Assembly: GCF_030268085.1 (NCBI RefSeq)
Contig: NZ_BSDE01000002.1
Span: 1 to 64,000 of the forward strand
DNA: 64,000 nt
Reading direction: 5' to 3'
Origin: Geothrix limicola
GTDB taxonomy: Bacteria > Acidobacteriota > Holophagae > Holophagales > Holophagaceae
Shown: positions 37,423 through 45,094 of the stretch, piece by piece
How positions within the stretch are numbered: position 1 is the first letter of the stretch
How the letters are laid out: each line of letters starts with the position of its first letter
The notes under the pieces: model-generated
Databases searched by the model: none
The model's input: only the letters and a program-made list of their open reading frames with translations
What the model was told of the DNA's origin: nothing
Position numbers and translations under genes: made by a program

Positions 37423-37977
37423 ATGCATCCCTTGGACCTCGACCTTCCCATGCCGCTGGAAGCCGCCGAGGCCGCCGTTCCCCTGCGGAGCTTCCGGGAG
37501 ATCGTGACGGCGCATCAGTCCTTGGTGTTTTCCATCGCCTTGCACACCCTGCGCAACAGGGCCCTGGCGGAGGAGGTGGCGCAGGAAGTCTTTCTGCGCC
37601 TCTCGGACCGGCTGGGCGGCATCCAGTCGGAAGCCCACCTCGTGAACTGGCTGCGCACCGTGACGTCGCGGTTGTGCATCGACGAGCTGCGCAGCCATGG
37701 CCGCAAGGCCCTGAGCCTGGAGGCCGTGCCTGAACCAGCGGCCGAGCCGCATCCCCGGGATCCCTTCCTGTCCGCGCACCTGCGGCACCTGGTGGGGGAG
37801 CTTCCGCCTCCCGTCCGGGTGGCCCTGGTGCTGCGCTACCAGGAGGATCTGGATCCCTCTGAGATCGCCAGGATCCTGCAGGAACCCCTCCCCACCATCA
37901 AGAGCCGTCTTCAGCGCGGTTTGCAGGCCCTGCGGGACAGCTTCAAAACCCTGGGAGTCGGCCATGGACGACTTTGA
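37423..37977 (+). CDS. ECF sigma factor
   Basis: A protein of 184 residues. Region 2 reads LAEEVAQEVFLRLSDRLGG and region 4 ALVLRYQEDLDPSEIARILQ followed by PTIKSRLQRGLQALR. The start is taken at 37423; ATG at 37450 is an alternative, and neither has a strong ribosome site. Its stop overlaps the next gene by 14 bp. It begins a four-gene unit with a small membrane protein and two secreted proteins, so it probably controls that unit. Confidence 0.85.
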   Translation: MHPLDLDLPMPLEAAEAAVPLRSFREIVTAHQSLVFSIALHTLRNRALAEEVAQEVFLRLSDRLGGIQSEAHLVNWLRTVTSRLCIDELRSHGRKALSLEAVPEPAAEPHPRDPFLSAHLRHLVGELPPPVRVALVLRYQEDLDPSEIARILQEPLPTIKSRLQRGLQALRDSFKTLGVGHGRL

Positions 37978-38248
37978 GCTTCATCTGACCCACGCCCTTC
38001 GCCGCCAGGAAGCGCCAGCGGGCTTCGCGGACCGCGTGCTTCTCGCGGCCCGTGCCCGGCGGCAGCGGCGCTGGGGCTGGCTCGCCGCCGCTTCCCTCGC
38101 CCTGATGATCCTCCCGGCGGGCTACGCCTACCACGTCCACACGGAACGCCAGCGCGCCGAAGCTCAGCTCCGCCTGGCCCTCAGCATCACCAGCGGAAAA
38201 CTCAACCTCGCCTTCAAACACCTGAACGCCGAACCGGAGCAGCCATGA
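37964..38248 (+). CDS. Small membrane protein, probable anti-sigma factor
   Basis: A protein of 94 residues. A cytosolic N-terminus (DDFELHLTHALRRQEAPAGF) leads to one membrane helix (WGWLAAASLALMILPAGYAY, about 40-60) and a short basic/helical tail. Position and overlap with the sigma gene, plus the F..RVLLAAR..R motif common in short anti-sigma proteins, suggest it holds the sigma factor at the membrane. This is inference. It overlaps the next gene by 4 bp. Confidence 0.65.
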   Translation: MDDFELHLTHALRRQEAPAGFADRVLLAARARRQRRWGWLAAASLALMILPAGYAYHVHTERQRAEAQLRLALSITSGKLNLAFKHLNAEPEQP

Positions 38249-38811
38249 TCACGAACCGCCTCCCCTCATTCGCCTGCGCTGGCCTCATCTGCCTGGTGGC
38301 GCTGCCCGCCTTCGCCCAGCAGGGTCGCCTCAAACTGGACGCCTGCGCCGGTCTGGCGGCCAAGGCTTCGAACGTGGTGGACATCACCCTGGACGGCCCG
38401 GGCCTTCGCATGGCCGCCCGCATCCTGGAGAAGGATCCCGAGGCCCAGGCCATGATCCAGGGATTGACGGGCATTTTCGTCAAGGTCTTCGAGTTCGATA
38501 AGCCCGGGGGCTACGCGGCGTCCGATCTGGAGGGGATCCGCGCCCAGCTTCAACCCGGGGGCTGGTCCCGCATCACCCAGGTGAAGAGCCGCCGGGAGGG
38601 CGAGGTGGAAATCTACCTGCTGGAAGACGGTAAGGGAGGCAACGCGGGCCTCACCGTCCTGGCCATGGAGCCCCGGGAGGTGGCCCTGGTGAACATCCTG
38701 GGCCCCATCGACGTCGCCAAGCTGGGTTCGCTGGAAGGCAAGATGGGGATCCCCCGGCTGAGCGAGCCGAAGGTCACCAAGCAGGCCACCAAGCCGGGCG
38801 GTGCGAAGTGA
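38245..38811 (+). CDS. DUF4252-like secreted protein
   Basis: A protein of 188 residues. A signal peptide (about 1-25, LPAFAQQ) precedes a domain with ASNVVDITLDGPGLRMA, IFVKVFEFDKPGGY, GGWSRITQVKSR and EVALVNILGPIDVAKL, the pattern of DUF4252 proteins found beside ECF sigma genes. The tail is basic. ATGA/GTGA overlaps tie it to both neighbours. Function unknown; likely the regulated output of the sigma factor. Confidence 0.75.
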   Translation: MITNRLPSFACAGLICLVALPAFAQQGRLKLDACAGLAAKASNVVDITLDGPGLRMAARILEKDPEAQAMIQGLTGIFVKVFEFDKPGGYAASDLEGIRAQLQPGGWSRITQVKSRREGEVEIYLLEDGKGGNAGLTVLAMEPREVALVNILGPIDVAKLGSLEGKMGIPRLSEPKVTKQATKPGGAK

Positions 38812-39272
38812 GAGCCCGGAGCCTCCTCCTCTCGGCGCTTCTCGTGGGATGCCCCCTCCGGGCCGGCGACAAGGTCTTCGACCACCTGGTGAACCACCTC
38901 CAGTCGCGCTATCAGAAGGCGCCTGTGGGCACGGGCTTCATGGGGTTCATGGCCCGGTGCTTCTCGCCCAAGGGCGTCAGCGGGCTGCGCATGGCCATTT
39001 TCGAGGAAGTGGACACGCGCCAACCCCAGGGCGAGGACTTCGAGGCCGTCGTGCGTTCGACCATCGGCACGGAGGTGACGCCCCTGCTGCGGTCCCTCAG
39101 CAGGACGGGAGAACGTTGCAGCATCTACCTCTGGGAGCGGGAAAAGCGGACCGAACTCCTGATCTTCTCCTCCGAAAAGGGCGAAGTGGTTCTGCTGAAA
39201 ATGCGCCTGGATCCCGACCGTCTGCGGGAGTGGCTGAACGACCCGGAGGGCATGGCCCGGAAGAAGGGCTGA
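38808..39272 (+). CDS. Secreted protein paired with the DUF4252 gene
   Basis: A protein of 154 residues starting at GTG 38808, which overlaps the upstream stop as GTGA. A short signal peptide (LLLSALLVGCPLRAG) is present, with VGC as a possible lipobox. The rest resembles a shorter DUF4252 domain (FMARCFSPKGVSGLRMAIF, YLWEREKRTELLIFSSEKG). Its C-terminal about 50 residues are repeated, diverged, in the fragment at 41100-41252, so a tandem paralogue once existed. Role unknown. Confidence 0.7.
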   Translation: MRARSLLLSALLVGCPLRAGDKVFDHLVNHLQSRYQKAPVGTGFMGFMARCFSPKGVSGLRMAIFEEVDTRQPQGEDFEAVVRSTIGTEVTPLLRSLSRTGERCSIYLWEREKRTELLIFSSEKGEVVLLKMRLDPDRLREWLNDPEGMARKKG

Positions 39273-39296
39273 GCCCGAGCCGCGACGCGGACAGGC

Positions 39297-39367
39297 AACC
39301 GGTGATGAACCGTGATGGACGGTGATCCACCCACCCCATCACTGTCCATCACCGTTCATCACTGGTT
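39297..39367. repeat. Long GTGATGAACGGTGAT-type hairpin, copy 1
   Basis: Imperfect arms of about 30 bp (AACCGGTGATGAACCGTGAT... against ATCACTGTCCATCACC...) surround an 11-bp loop just after the four-gene sigma operon. Two related copies occur at 56326-56402 and 56539-56615. It may act as a terminator or REP-like element. The remaining 39368-39611 shows no gene. Confidence 0.75.
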
Positions 39368-39611
39368 CCCCTGTCTTTCGTTCTTGATCCTGTCCATCCG
39401 CGTTTCACGCCGTGTCCCCGACAAGGCCCGCACGTCTTGGGTTCGGGGCTGCCATGGGGATTTCAGCAAAGGATTCGCGGTCATCGGCGAATGCCACGAC
39501 GCGCGCGAAGTCGCGACTAATGCCCTTTAGATACGGCGAGTAACGTCTTTCTCACTTCTATACCAAGACTGGTGAGAGTCCCAGGTTGAGATAACGCAGC
39601 TCCAATCCAAA

Positions 39612-40502
39612 CTATCGCGAGTGCGAACGAAACGCATCGATCACGAAATTGGCAAACGCAATTACCTTCTTGGGTACCTGGCCACTCGAAGGATATAGGA
39701 TCACGATTTCGCCCTCCATCCGATCGCGCCCGGGAATTGAGACTTCTTCGATGAACCCCTCGCGCACATAGTCTTTGGCAACAAAGAGCGGTAATAGGCC
39801 CAAGCCCACGCCCTCACGAATGAGCTCCCGCGCAAACAAGAAATCATCTACCACGAAGTGTGAAGGGAGTGGGCGGGTCTTCAGCAACCTGATAGTTGCG
39901 AGATGAACTACCCACGAGTGGCGTTCATCCACTTTGTCCCTGGGGCGGCCGCGACGAGCGAGGTACGACGGCGATGCGTAAATTCCGACCGGAATGCGTG
40001 TAATTCGCCGAACCGTCAACGATGAATCCTTTAGAGGCCCCGTGGCGACTCGAATCGCGAGATCGTAGCCTTCTCTTACCGGGCCGGAATGAGGGCCCAT
40101 CAAACGAACTTCCAGCTGAACCGCAGGATAGCGACGGGCGAATGCCGCGAAGATGGGAGGCAACACGATGGTCCCAAAGTCCTGAGGTGCGGTCATACGC
40201 AAGACGCCGGAAGGTTCTTCGTCCCGCTCAGGCAGGTCGACAAGAGCCCTTTGTAACTCCGCTAGATGCTCTCGTGTCCTTTCGTAGAGGGCAGCGCCGG
40301 CAGTGGAAAGCGCGACCTTATGGGTGGTTCGGTGAAGCAATTCAAAGCCGAGAAGACCTTCGAGCTGGGCGATGGATCGGCTGACGGTTCCCTTGCCGAT
40401 GCCAAGCTTGCGTGAGGCTTTTGTGAAGCTGTTTTGCTCTGCGACGGCGGCAAAGACGACGAGAAGCTGGAAATCAATCTGTGTTGCATTCATAGAACAC
40501 AT
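39612..40502 (-). CDS. LysR-family transcription regulator
   Basis: A protein of 296 residues. The N-terminal helix-turn-helix is clear (FAAVAEQNSFTKASRKLGIGKGTVSRSIAQLEGLLG), followed by the effector domain (GVLRMTAPQDFG, YDLAIRVATGPLKDSS). The ATG at 40502 has AGGAAA just before it. It is divergent from a DoxX-family gene with 70 bp between, so it probably controls that gene. Codon use is less GC-biased than the neighbours, in keeping with acquisition of the pair. Confidence 0.9.
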   Translation of the reverse strand: MCSMNATQIDFQLLVVFAAVAEQNSFTKASRKLGIGKGTVSRSIAQLEGLLGFELLHRTTHKVALSTAGAALYERTREHLAELQRALVDLPERDEEPSGVLRMTAPQDFGTIVLPPIFAAFARRYPAVQLEVRLMGPHSGPVREGYDLAIRVATGPLKDSSLTVRRITRIPVGIYASPSYLARRGRPRDKVDERHSWVVHLATIRLLKTRPLPSHFVVDDFLFARELIREGVGLGLLPLFVAKDYVREGFIEEVSIPGRDRMEGEIVILYPSSGQVPKKVIAFANFVIDAFRSHSR

Positions 40503-40572
40503 TGTTTCCTTTTTTCGAGCTTGTTGGCAATGCGGAACAGAATCATCGTTACAACAGAAAGGGGAATTCACC

Positions 40573-41016
40573 ATGAACAACACCAGCGCAATATCACCCT
40601 CTCGGGTTACCGCCTCTGGCAAGGCTCTCACCACCAGCTTGTGGGTCGCTCAAACGATCCTGGCTTTGGTTTTTCTAATGTCAGGTGGAATGAAGGTGGC
40701 TGCGTCAACCGAAGCACTAAGGGCACAAATGCCCTGGGTCAATGGTGCCTTGGGCAGTGCCGTTCGCATGATTGGGTTTGTCGAGATTCTCGGAGCTATT
40801 GGAATTGTCTTACCGGCCGCCACTCGAATCGCGCCGAAGCTCACTCCAGTGGCGTCCCTGGGATTGGCTTTGGTCATGGCACTCGCAAGCATCACGCACC
40901 TTTCCCGCGGCGAGCTTTCCATGGTCCCCGTGACCATGACACTTGGTGGCCTAGCCGTCTTCGTCGCGTGGGGCCGTTTCGGAAGAGCCGCCGTCCCGCC
41001 GCGAGCTCGAAGCTGA
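40573..41016 (+). CDS. DoxX-family membrane protein
   Basis: A protein of 147 residues with four membrane helices: LWVAQTILALVFLMSGGMKV, AVRMIGFVEILGAIGIVLP, LTPVASLGLALVMALASI and VPVTMTLGGLAVFVAWG. The layout and the GxxK pattern after helix 1 match DoxX/DoxD-like proteins. The ATG at 40573 has AAGGGG upstream; the frame is open further but crosses the promoter. Function is unknown; relatives are linked to redox or quinone stress. It is divergent from the LysR gene. Confidence 0.82.
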   Translation: MNNTSAISPSRVTASGKALTTSLWVAQTILALVFLMSGGMKVAASTEALRAQMPWVNGALGSAVRMIGFVEILGAIGIVLPAATRIAPKLTPVASLGLALVMALASITHLSRGELSMVPVTMTLGGLAVFVAWGRFGRAAVPPRARS

Positions 41017-41099
41017 GATCGGAAAAAATTCAACAAGTCGCGATGGAAATCATTCCAAAGCAGAAAAACCCATTAAGCCTACGGCCAAACGGGTAAAGC

Positions 41100-41252
41100 G
41101 AACTCTACCTCTGGGAGAAGGGGACCAGGACCGAACTGATGATCGTGACCTCCGAGAAGACCGAGGTCGTGCTCATCAAGATGCGAGTGGATCCCGAGCA
41201 GTTGCAGAGGTGGCTGGACGACCCTGAAGGCATGGCGCGAAAGAAGGGGTAG
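41100..41252 (+). pseudogene. 3' fragment of a paralogue of the DUF4252-operon protein
   Basis: Fifty codons plus a stop encode ELYLWEKGTRTELMIVTSEK and DPEQLQRWLDDPEGMARKKG. These match, with substitutions, the C-terminal end of the protein at 38808-39272 (YLWEREKRTELLIF, DPEGMARKKG). There is no start codon or upstream part: sequence before 41100 is unrelated and belongs to the LysR-DoxX segment. Confidence 0.8.
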
Positions 41253-41588
41253 ATCGAAAAGGTCAACATCGATAAAAGCGAATGAACACCGATCAGGCCA
41301 AGACATGAGCAGTACGCTCACAGGCTTTATCGGTGTTCATCATTCAGTTTGCGGTGTTCATCGGTGTTTTTGACCGATTCCTGCTTTTCAGTTCTTCCAT
41401 CCATATGAATCCGTGTTCATCCGTGGCTAATCGGATGCGTTAGAGGTCAAAGAAAAGGAATTCAATAAGCGGAGGTTGGCGGAGGAGCTGAGGAAAGCGG
41501 AGAAAGACAGTCCTTCTTTGCTCCGCTTGCCTACGCCTTTCCGCTCTCCTCCGCTTTCAAAATTCCTTTCGACGAACGACTACGAAAC
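41253..41588. repeat. Intergenic hairpin repeats before the CoA-transferase gene end
   Basis: A 12-bp perfect inverted repeat (ATGAACACCGAT at 41282-41293, complement at 41329-41340) is followed by GTTCATCGGTG and CATCCGTGGCTAATC phrases. The second of these recurs near 46450. From about 41447 to 41567 there is a purine-rich/pyrimidine-rich hairpin (GCGGAGGAGCTGAGG ... CTCTCCTCCGC) with a second copy at 43266-43403. No gene is supported here. Confidence 0.7.
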
Positions 41589-43088
41589 CTACTGGTACTT
41601 CGCCCAGTCGATGTTGCGCATATCCCCGCTGGCCAAAAATTCCCGGTGCATGCCGAGGCTCAAAGCAAGCGACAGCGGCGCGTGGCCGGCCTCGGTGAGC
41701 TTGAGGTAGTCGCGCAGCTGCTCGCGGTAGGCGGGGTGGGCGCAGTTGTTGATGATGAGATGGGCGCGCTCGTGGGGATCCTTGCCTCGCAGGTCGGCCA
41801 CGCCTTGTTCGGTGACGACCACCTGCACGGAGTGTTCGCTGTGGTCCATGTGGCTCACCATGGGCACGATGGCCGAGATCATGCCGCCCTTGGCCGTGGA
41901 GGGGCAGGAGAAGATGGACAGGTAGGCGTTGCGCGTGAAATCGCCCGATCCCCCGATGCCGTTCATCATGGTGCTGCCCATGACGTGGGTGCTGTTCACG
42001 TTGCCGCCCAGGTCCACCTCGATGGCCGTGTTCATGGACACGATGCCGATGCGCCGCACGATTTCGGGATGATTGCTGATTTCCTGGGGGCGCAGCAGGA
42101 CGCGCTGCTTGAAGAAATCCAGGTTCTTGAAGACCTTGTCGTGGGCCTCCAGGGACAGCGTGAGGGCGCAGGTGGAGGCGAAGGTGCAGCGGCCATTTTC
42201 CAGCAGGGGCACCACGGAATCCTGCAGCACCTCCGTGTACATCTCGAAGGGGGGAATGTCCCTGCTTTCGCCCAGGGCCGCCAGCACGGCGTTGGCGATG
42301 TTGCCCACGCCGGATTGAAGGGGCAAGAAGGTGGGCGGGATGCGCCCCGCCTTCATTTCGGCCACGAGGAACCGGGCCACGTTATCGCCGATCTGATCGG
42401 TGGCGGCGGTGGGTTTGTCGAAGGCGCCGGTTTCGTCGGGGCGGTTCGTGCGCACCACGGCCACGATCTTTCGGGGATCCACGGTGCAGATGGGCGAACC
42501 GATGCGATCGGACGCGTTGAAGATGGGGATCTCGGCGCGGGTCGGGGGGTCCTGGGGCTCGAAGAGATCGTGCATGCCCAGCATCTGGGGCGACAGACTT
42601 TCGTTGAGCTCGATGATGATCTTGTCGGCCAGGCGCAGGTACGTGTTGGAGGCACCCACGGAGGTGCTGAGTACGATGCCGCCGCCGGCCGTGATATCGC
42701 AGGCCTCAACCACGGCGAAGTGGATGGGGCCGAGAAATCCGTAGCGCGCATTCTGGGGCACGACGGAAAGGTGCATGTCCACGAAGCGCACCTGCCCCGC
42801 GTTGATCTGCTTGCGCAGCCCGGCATCGGATTGATAGGGGGCGCGGAAGCTGATGGCCTCGGCTTCCGCCAGGGCGCCATCCAGGCTCTTGCCCGTGGAG
42901 GCCCCCGTGAGCACGCCCACCTTGAAGGGGCGGCCCGCCGCGTGTTCGCGCTTGGCCCGCACCGCCAGCGCGGCCGGCACGTCCTTGGCCGCGCCCGCGG
43001 CTGTGAAGCCGCTGAAGCCGATGGTCTGGCCGTGGCCGATGAGTTCCGCGGCCTCGGCGGCGGTCATGACGGGAAAAGGAGTAGACAT
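41589..43088 (-). CDS. Acetyl-CoA hydrolase/succinyl-CoA:acetate CoA-transferase
   Basis: A protein of 499 residues from the ATG at 43088, which has AGGTGA 5 nt upstream. The class I CoA-transferase pattern is clear: GQTIGFSGFTAAGAAKDVP, LTGASTG, LQSGVGNIANAVL, IEVDLGGNVNSTHVMG and GGSGDFTRNAY. The likely catalytic Glu lies in the C-terminal VVTEQGVADLRG. Length and motifs fit the succinyl-CoA:acetate CoA-transferase group used in acetate oxidation or overflow; hydrolase activity cannot be excluded. It stands alone, with repeat elements on both sides. Confidence 0.9.
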   Translation of the reverse strand: MSTPFPVMTAAEAAELIGHGQTIGFSGFTAAGAAKDVPAALAVRAKREHAAGRPFKVGVLTGASTGKSLDGALAEAEAISFRAPYQSDAGLRKQINAGQVRFVDMHLSVVPQNARYGFLGPIHFAVVEACDITAGGGIVLSTSVGASNTYLRLADKIIIELNESLSPQMLGMHDLFEPQDPPTRAEIPIFNASDRIGSPICTVDPRKIVAVVRTNRPDETGAFDKPTAATDQIGDNVARFLVAEMKAGRIPPTFLPLQSGVGNIANAVLAALGESRDIPPFEMYTEVLQDSVVPLLENGRCTFASTCALTLSLEAHDKVFKNLDFFKQRVLLRPQEISNHPEIVRRIGIVSMNTAIEVDLGGNVNSTHVMGSTMMNGIGGSGDFTRNAYLSIFSCPSTAKGGMISAIVPMVSHMDHSEHSVQVVVTEQGVADLRGKDPHERAHLIINNCAHPAYREQLRDYLKLTEAGHAPLSLALSLGMHREFLASGDMRNIDWAKYQ

Positions 43089-43265
43089 GGGAATCACCTG
43101 CATGGGTGGTGGGGGATGCGCGCTCTCCGGGTCGAAAAGCTGAGGCCCCGGTACGGGGCCCCGGAACCGGGGCGACAAGCCCATTTTAGCGGATTTCAGC
43201 CGTTAATGACCATTCGATCATGAATGAAGTTCCGCCTGCCCCATCGTGTGAAGGCAGCATCGGGG

Positions 43266-43403
43266 ATCAAAGAAGAAAGGAAAAGGAATTCAATAAGCGG
43301 AGGATGGCGGAGGAGCTGAGGAAAGCGGAGGAAAAACGATTCAGCCCTGCTCTGCTCCGCTGTCCTCCGTTTCTCAGCTCTCCTCCGCTTATTTACTTCT
43401 TCC
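43266..43403. repeat. GGAGGAGCTGAGG hairpin, second copy
   Basis: The sequence AAGGAATTCAATAAGCGGAG followed by GCGGAGGAGCTGAGGAAAGC matches the copy at 41447-41567, and is mirrored by CTCAGCTCTCCTCCGCTTAT. It forms a long imperfect hairpin between the CoA-transferase gene and the hybrid kinase end. No gene is seen in 43089-43438. Confidence 0.7.
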
Positions 43404-43438
43404 TTGAAGCGAGGATTCAGCGGCGCCCAGGAGCGAAC

Positions 43439-45094
43439 CTAGGCGTCCAGGATCTCCCGCACTTTGTGCAGCAGGGCGGCACGGGTGAAGGGTTTCTGGA
43501 GGAAGGCCCGACCGAGGACGGGTTGGGATTCGAGGTCCAAGGTCCCCGAGGGATATCCGGAGACGAACAGGGCCCGAAGGGTGGGCTGGAGGGCTTGGAA
43601 CTGATGGAACAGCTCGATCCCATTCAGGCCCGGCATGACGAGGTCGGAGACCAGCAAGGCGACGCTCTGCAGGCTGCCATCCCGGGCTTTCGCCAGGGCT
43701 TCCAGGGGATTCGACACGGGGACGACCTGATAACCGGCCTCCTTCAGCACCCGGGTTCCCAATTCGAGCAGCGCCTGCTCATCTTCCACCAGCAGCACCT
43801 TTTCATGCCCCCGGGGTGGGTCGAGATCCTGGGTGGACAGGGTCGCGGGATCTCCACCCTGGTGTCTCGGGAGGTAGAAGCTGAGGGTGGTTCCCAGGCC
43901 CGGGCTGCTATAGACGGAAACGAAGCCCCCATTCTGGCGGGCGATGCCATACACCATGGCCAGGCCTAGGCCCGTGCCGCACCCCAGCGCCTTGGTGGTG
44001 AAGAAGGGCTCGAAGATCCTGGCTTGCACCTCTGGGCTCATGCCGTGGCCCGTGTCGGTGACCCGCAGCACCACGAACTGGCCCGGATCCGCGTCCGGGT
44101 GTACCTGATGGAAGGCCTCATCCACGGTGACATTGGCCATTTCCAGGGTGATGGTCCCACTGGGACCGAGGGCATCCCGGGCGTTCAACACCAGGTTGGT
44201 GAGGATCTGGTCCATCTGCGAGGGGTCCACGCGCACGAGCCAGAGATCCTTGGCCGCTTTCCAAACCAGGGTGTGCTGTTCCCCGATCAGGCGCCGGAGC
44301 ATTTTCTGGGTGGCCTCAAACACCTCGTTCAGATCGACCAACACGGGCTGGATCGTCTGCTTGCGGGCGAAGCCCAGCAGCTGCCGATTGAGATCCGCCG
44401 AATGGAGGGCGGCCTTGCGGATCTGCTCCAGATCCTCGCGGGCCTTGGTGCCTTCGGGCAGTTCTTCCAGCAGCAGGTCCGCGTAGCCGATGATCACGCC
44501 CAGCATGTTGTTGGTGTCGTGGGCCACGCCACCCGCCAGCTGCCCCAGGGCATCCAGCTTCTGGGCCTGCTGCAGCATGGCTTCCAGCCGCTTCCGTTCG
44601 GAGACATCCCGCACCACGGCCACGACCACGTCCTGGTCGTACCAGGTGGCCCGTCGGAGCGAGACTTCCACATCGAAGTCCCCGTTCGGGCTGAGGGGGC
44701 GTCTCGCACGCCACTCGAAGACCAGGTACCCTTCCACGCGCAGGCGGGCCAGCTGGTCCGCGATGCCGACCTTGTTGGGCTGGCTGGCATCCGGAGAGGC
44801 GGAATAGTCCGCAAGGGTGAAGGTGCGGAACGTGTCCCGGGTGACGCCGTACATGGACAGCATGGCGTCGTTCACTTCGATCAGCCGACCCTCCCAGTCA
44901 TGGATCAGGATCGCGTCGTGCAGGTTGTCGAAGAGGGTGCGGAGGTTCGCCTCCGAACGCCGCAGGTCTTCGCGGGCCTCCTCCAACTGGGTGATGCGGC
45001 TCTGGAGTTCGGGATAGTAGGTTCTCCGGGAGGACTCGGTTCCCAATCCGATGATGCCCTCCCGCATCCGGGCCCAATCCTGTCTGTCGCGCAT
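43439..45094 (-). CDS. PAS hybrid histidine kinase with receiver domain
   Basis: A soluble protein of 551 residues. A coiled-coil N-terminus (ITQLEEAREDLRRSEANL) leads into PAS (about 50-165). The kinase H-box follows (GGVAHDTNNMLG, about 192), then LVLNARDAL, DTGHGMSPE and GTGLGLAMVYG. A C-terminal receiver (VLLVEDEQALL; phospho-acceptor Asp in VSDLVMPG, about 485; Lys in FLQKPFT) completes it. It starts at the base after the stop of the alcohol dehydrogenase gene, so they are one transcript. No membrane helix is seen. Confidence 0.9.
   Translation of the reverse strand: MRDRQDWARMREGIIGLGTESSRRTYYPELQSRITQLEEAREDLRRSEANLRTLFDNLHDAILIHDWEGRLIEVNDAMLSMYGVTRDTFRTFTLADYSASPDASQPNKVGIADQLARLRVEGYLVFEWRARRPLSPNGDFDVEVSLRRATWYDQDVVVAVVRDVSERKRLEAMLQQAQKLDALGQLAGGVAHDTNNMLGVIIGYADLLLEELPEGTKAREDLEQIRKAALHSADLNRQLLGFARKQTIQPVLVDLNEVFEATQKMLRRLIGEQHTLVWKAAKDLWLVRVDPSQMDQILTNLVLNARDALGPSGTITLEMANVTVDEAFHQVHPDADPGQFVVLRVTDTGHGMSPEVQARIFEPFFTTKALGCGTGLGLAMVYGIARQNGGFVSVYSSPGLGTTLSFYLPRHQGGDPATLSTQDLDPPRGHEKVLLVEDEQALLELGTRVLKEAGYQVVPVSNPLEALAKARDGSLQSVALLVSDLVMPGLNGIELFHQFQALQPTLRALFVSGYPSGTLDLESQPVLGRAFLQKPFTRAALLHKVREILDA

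Noticed and set aside
37339-37965. Minus-strand frame opposite the sigma-factor gene
   Set aside because: Antisense to clear sigma region 2 and 4 sequences.
41079-41321. Minus-strand frame over the pseudogene fragment
   Set aside because: The other strand carries the recognisable paralogue fragment; this one has no signature.
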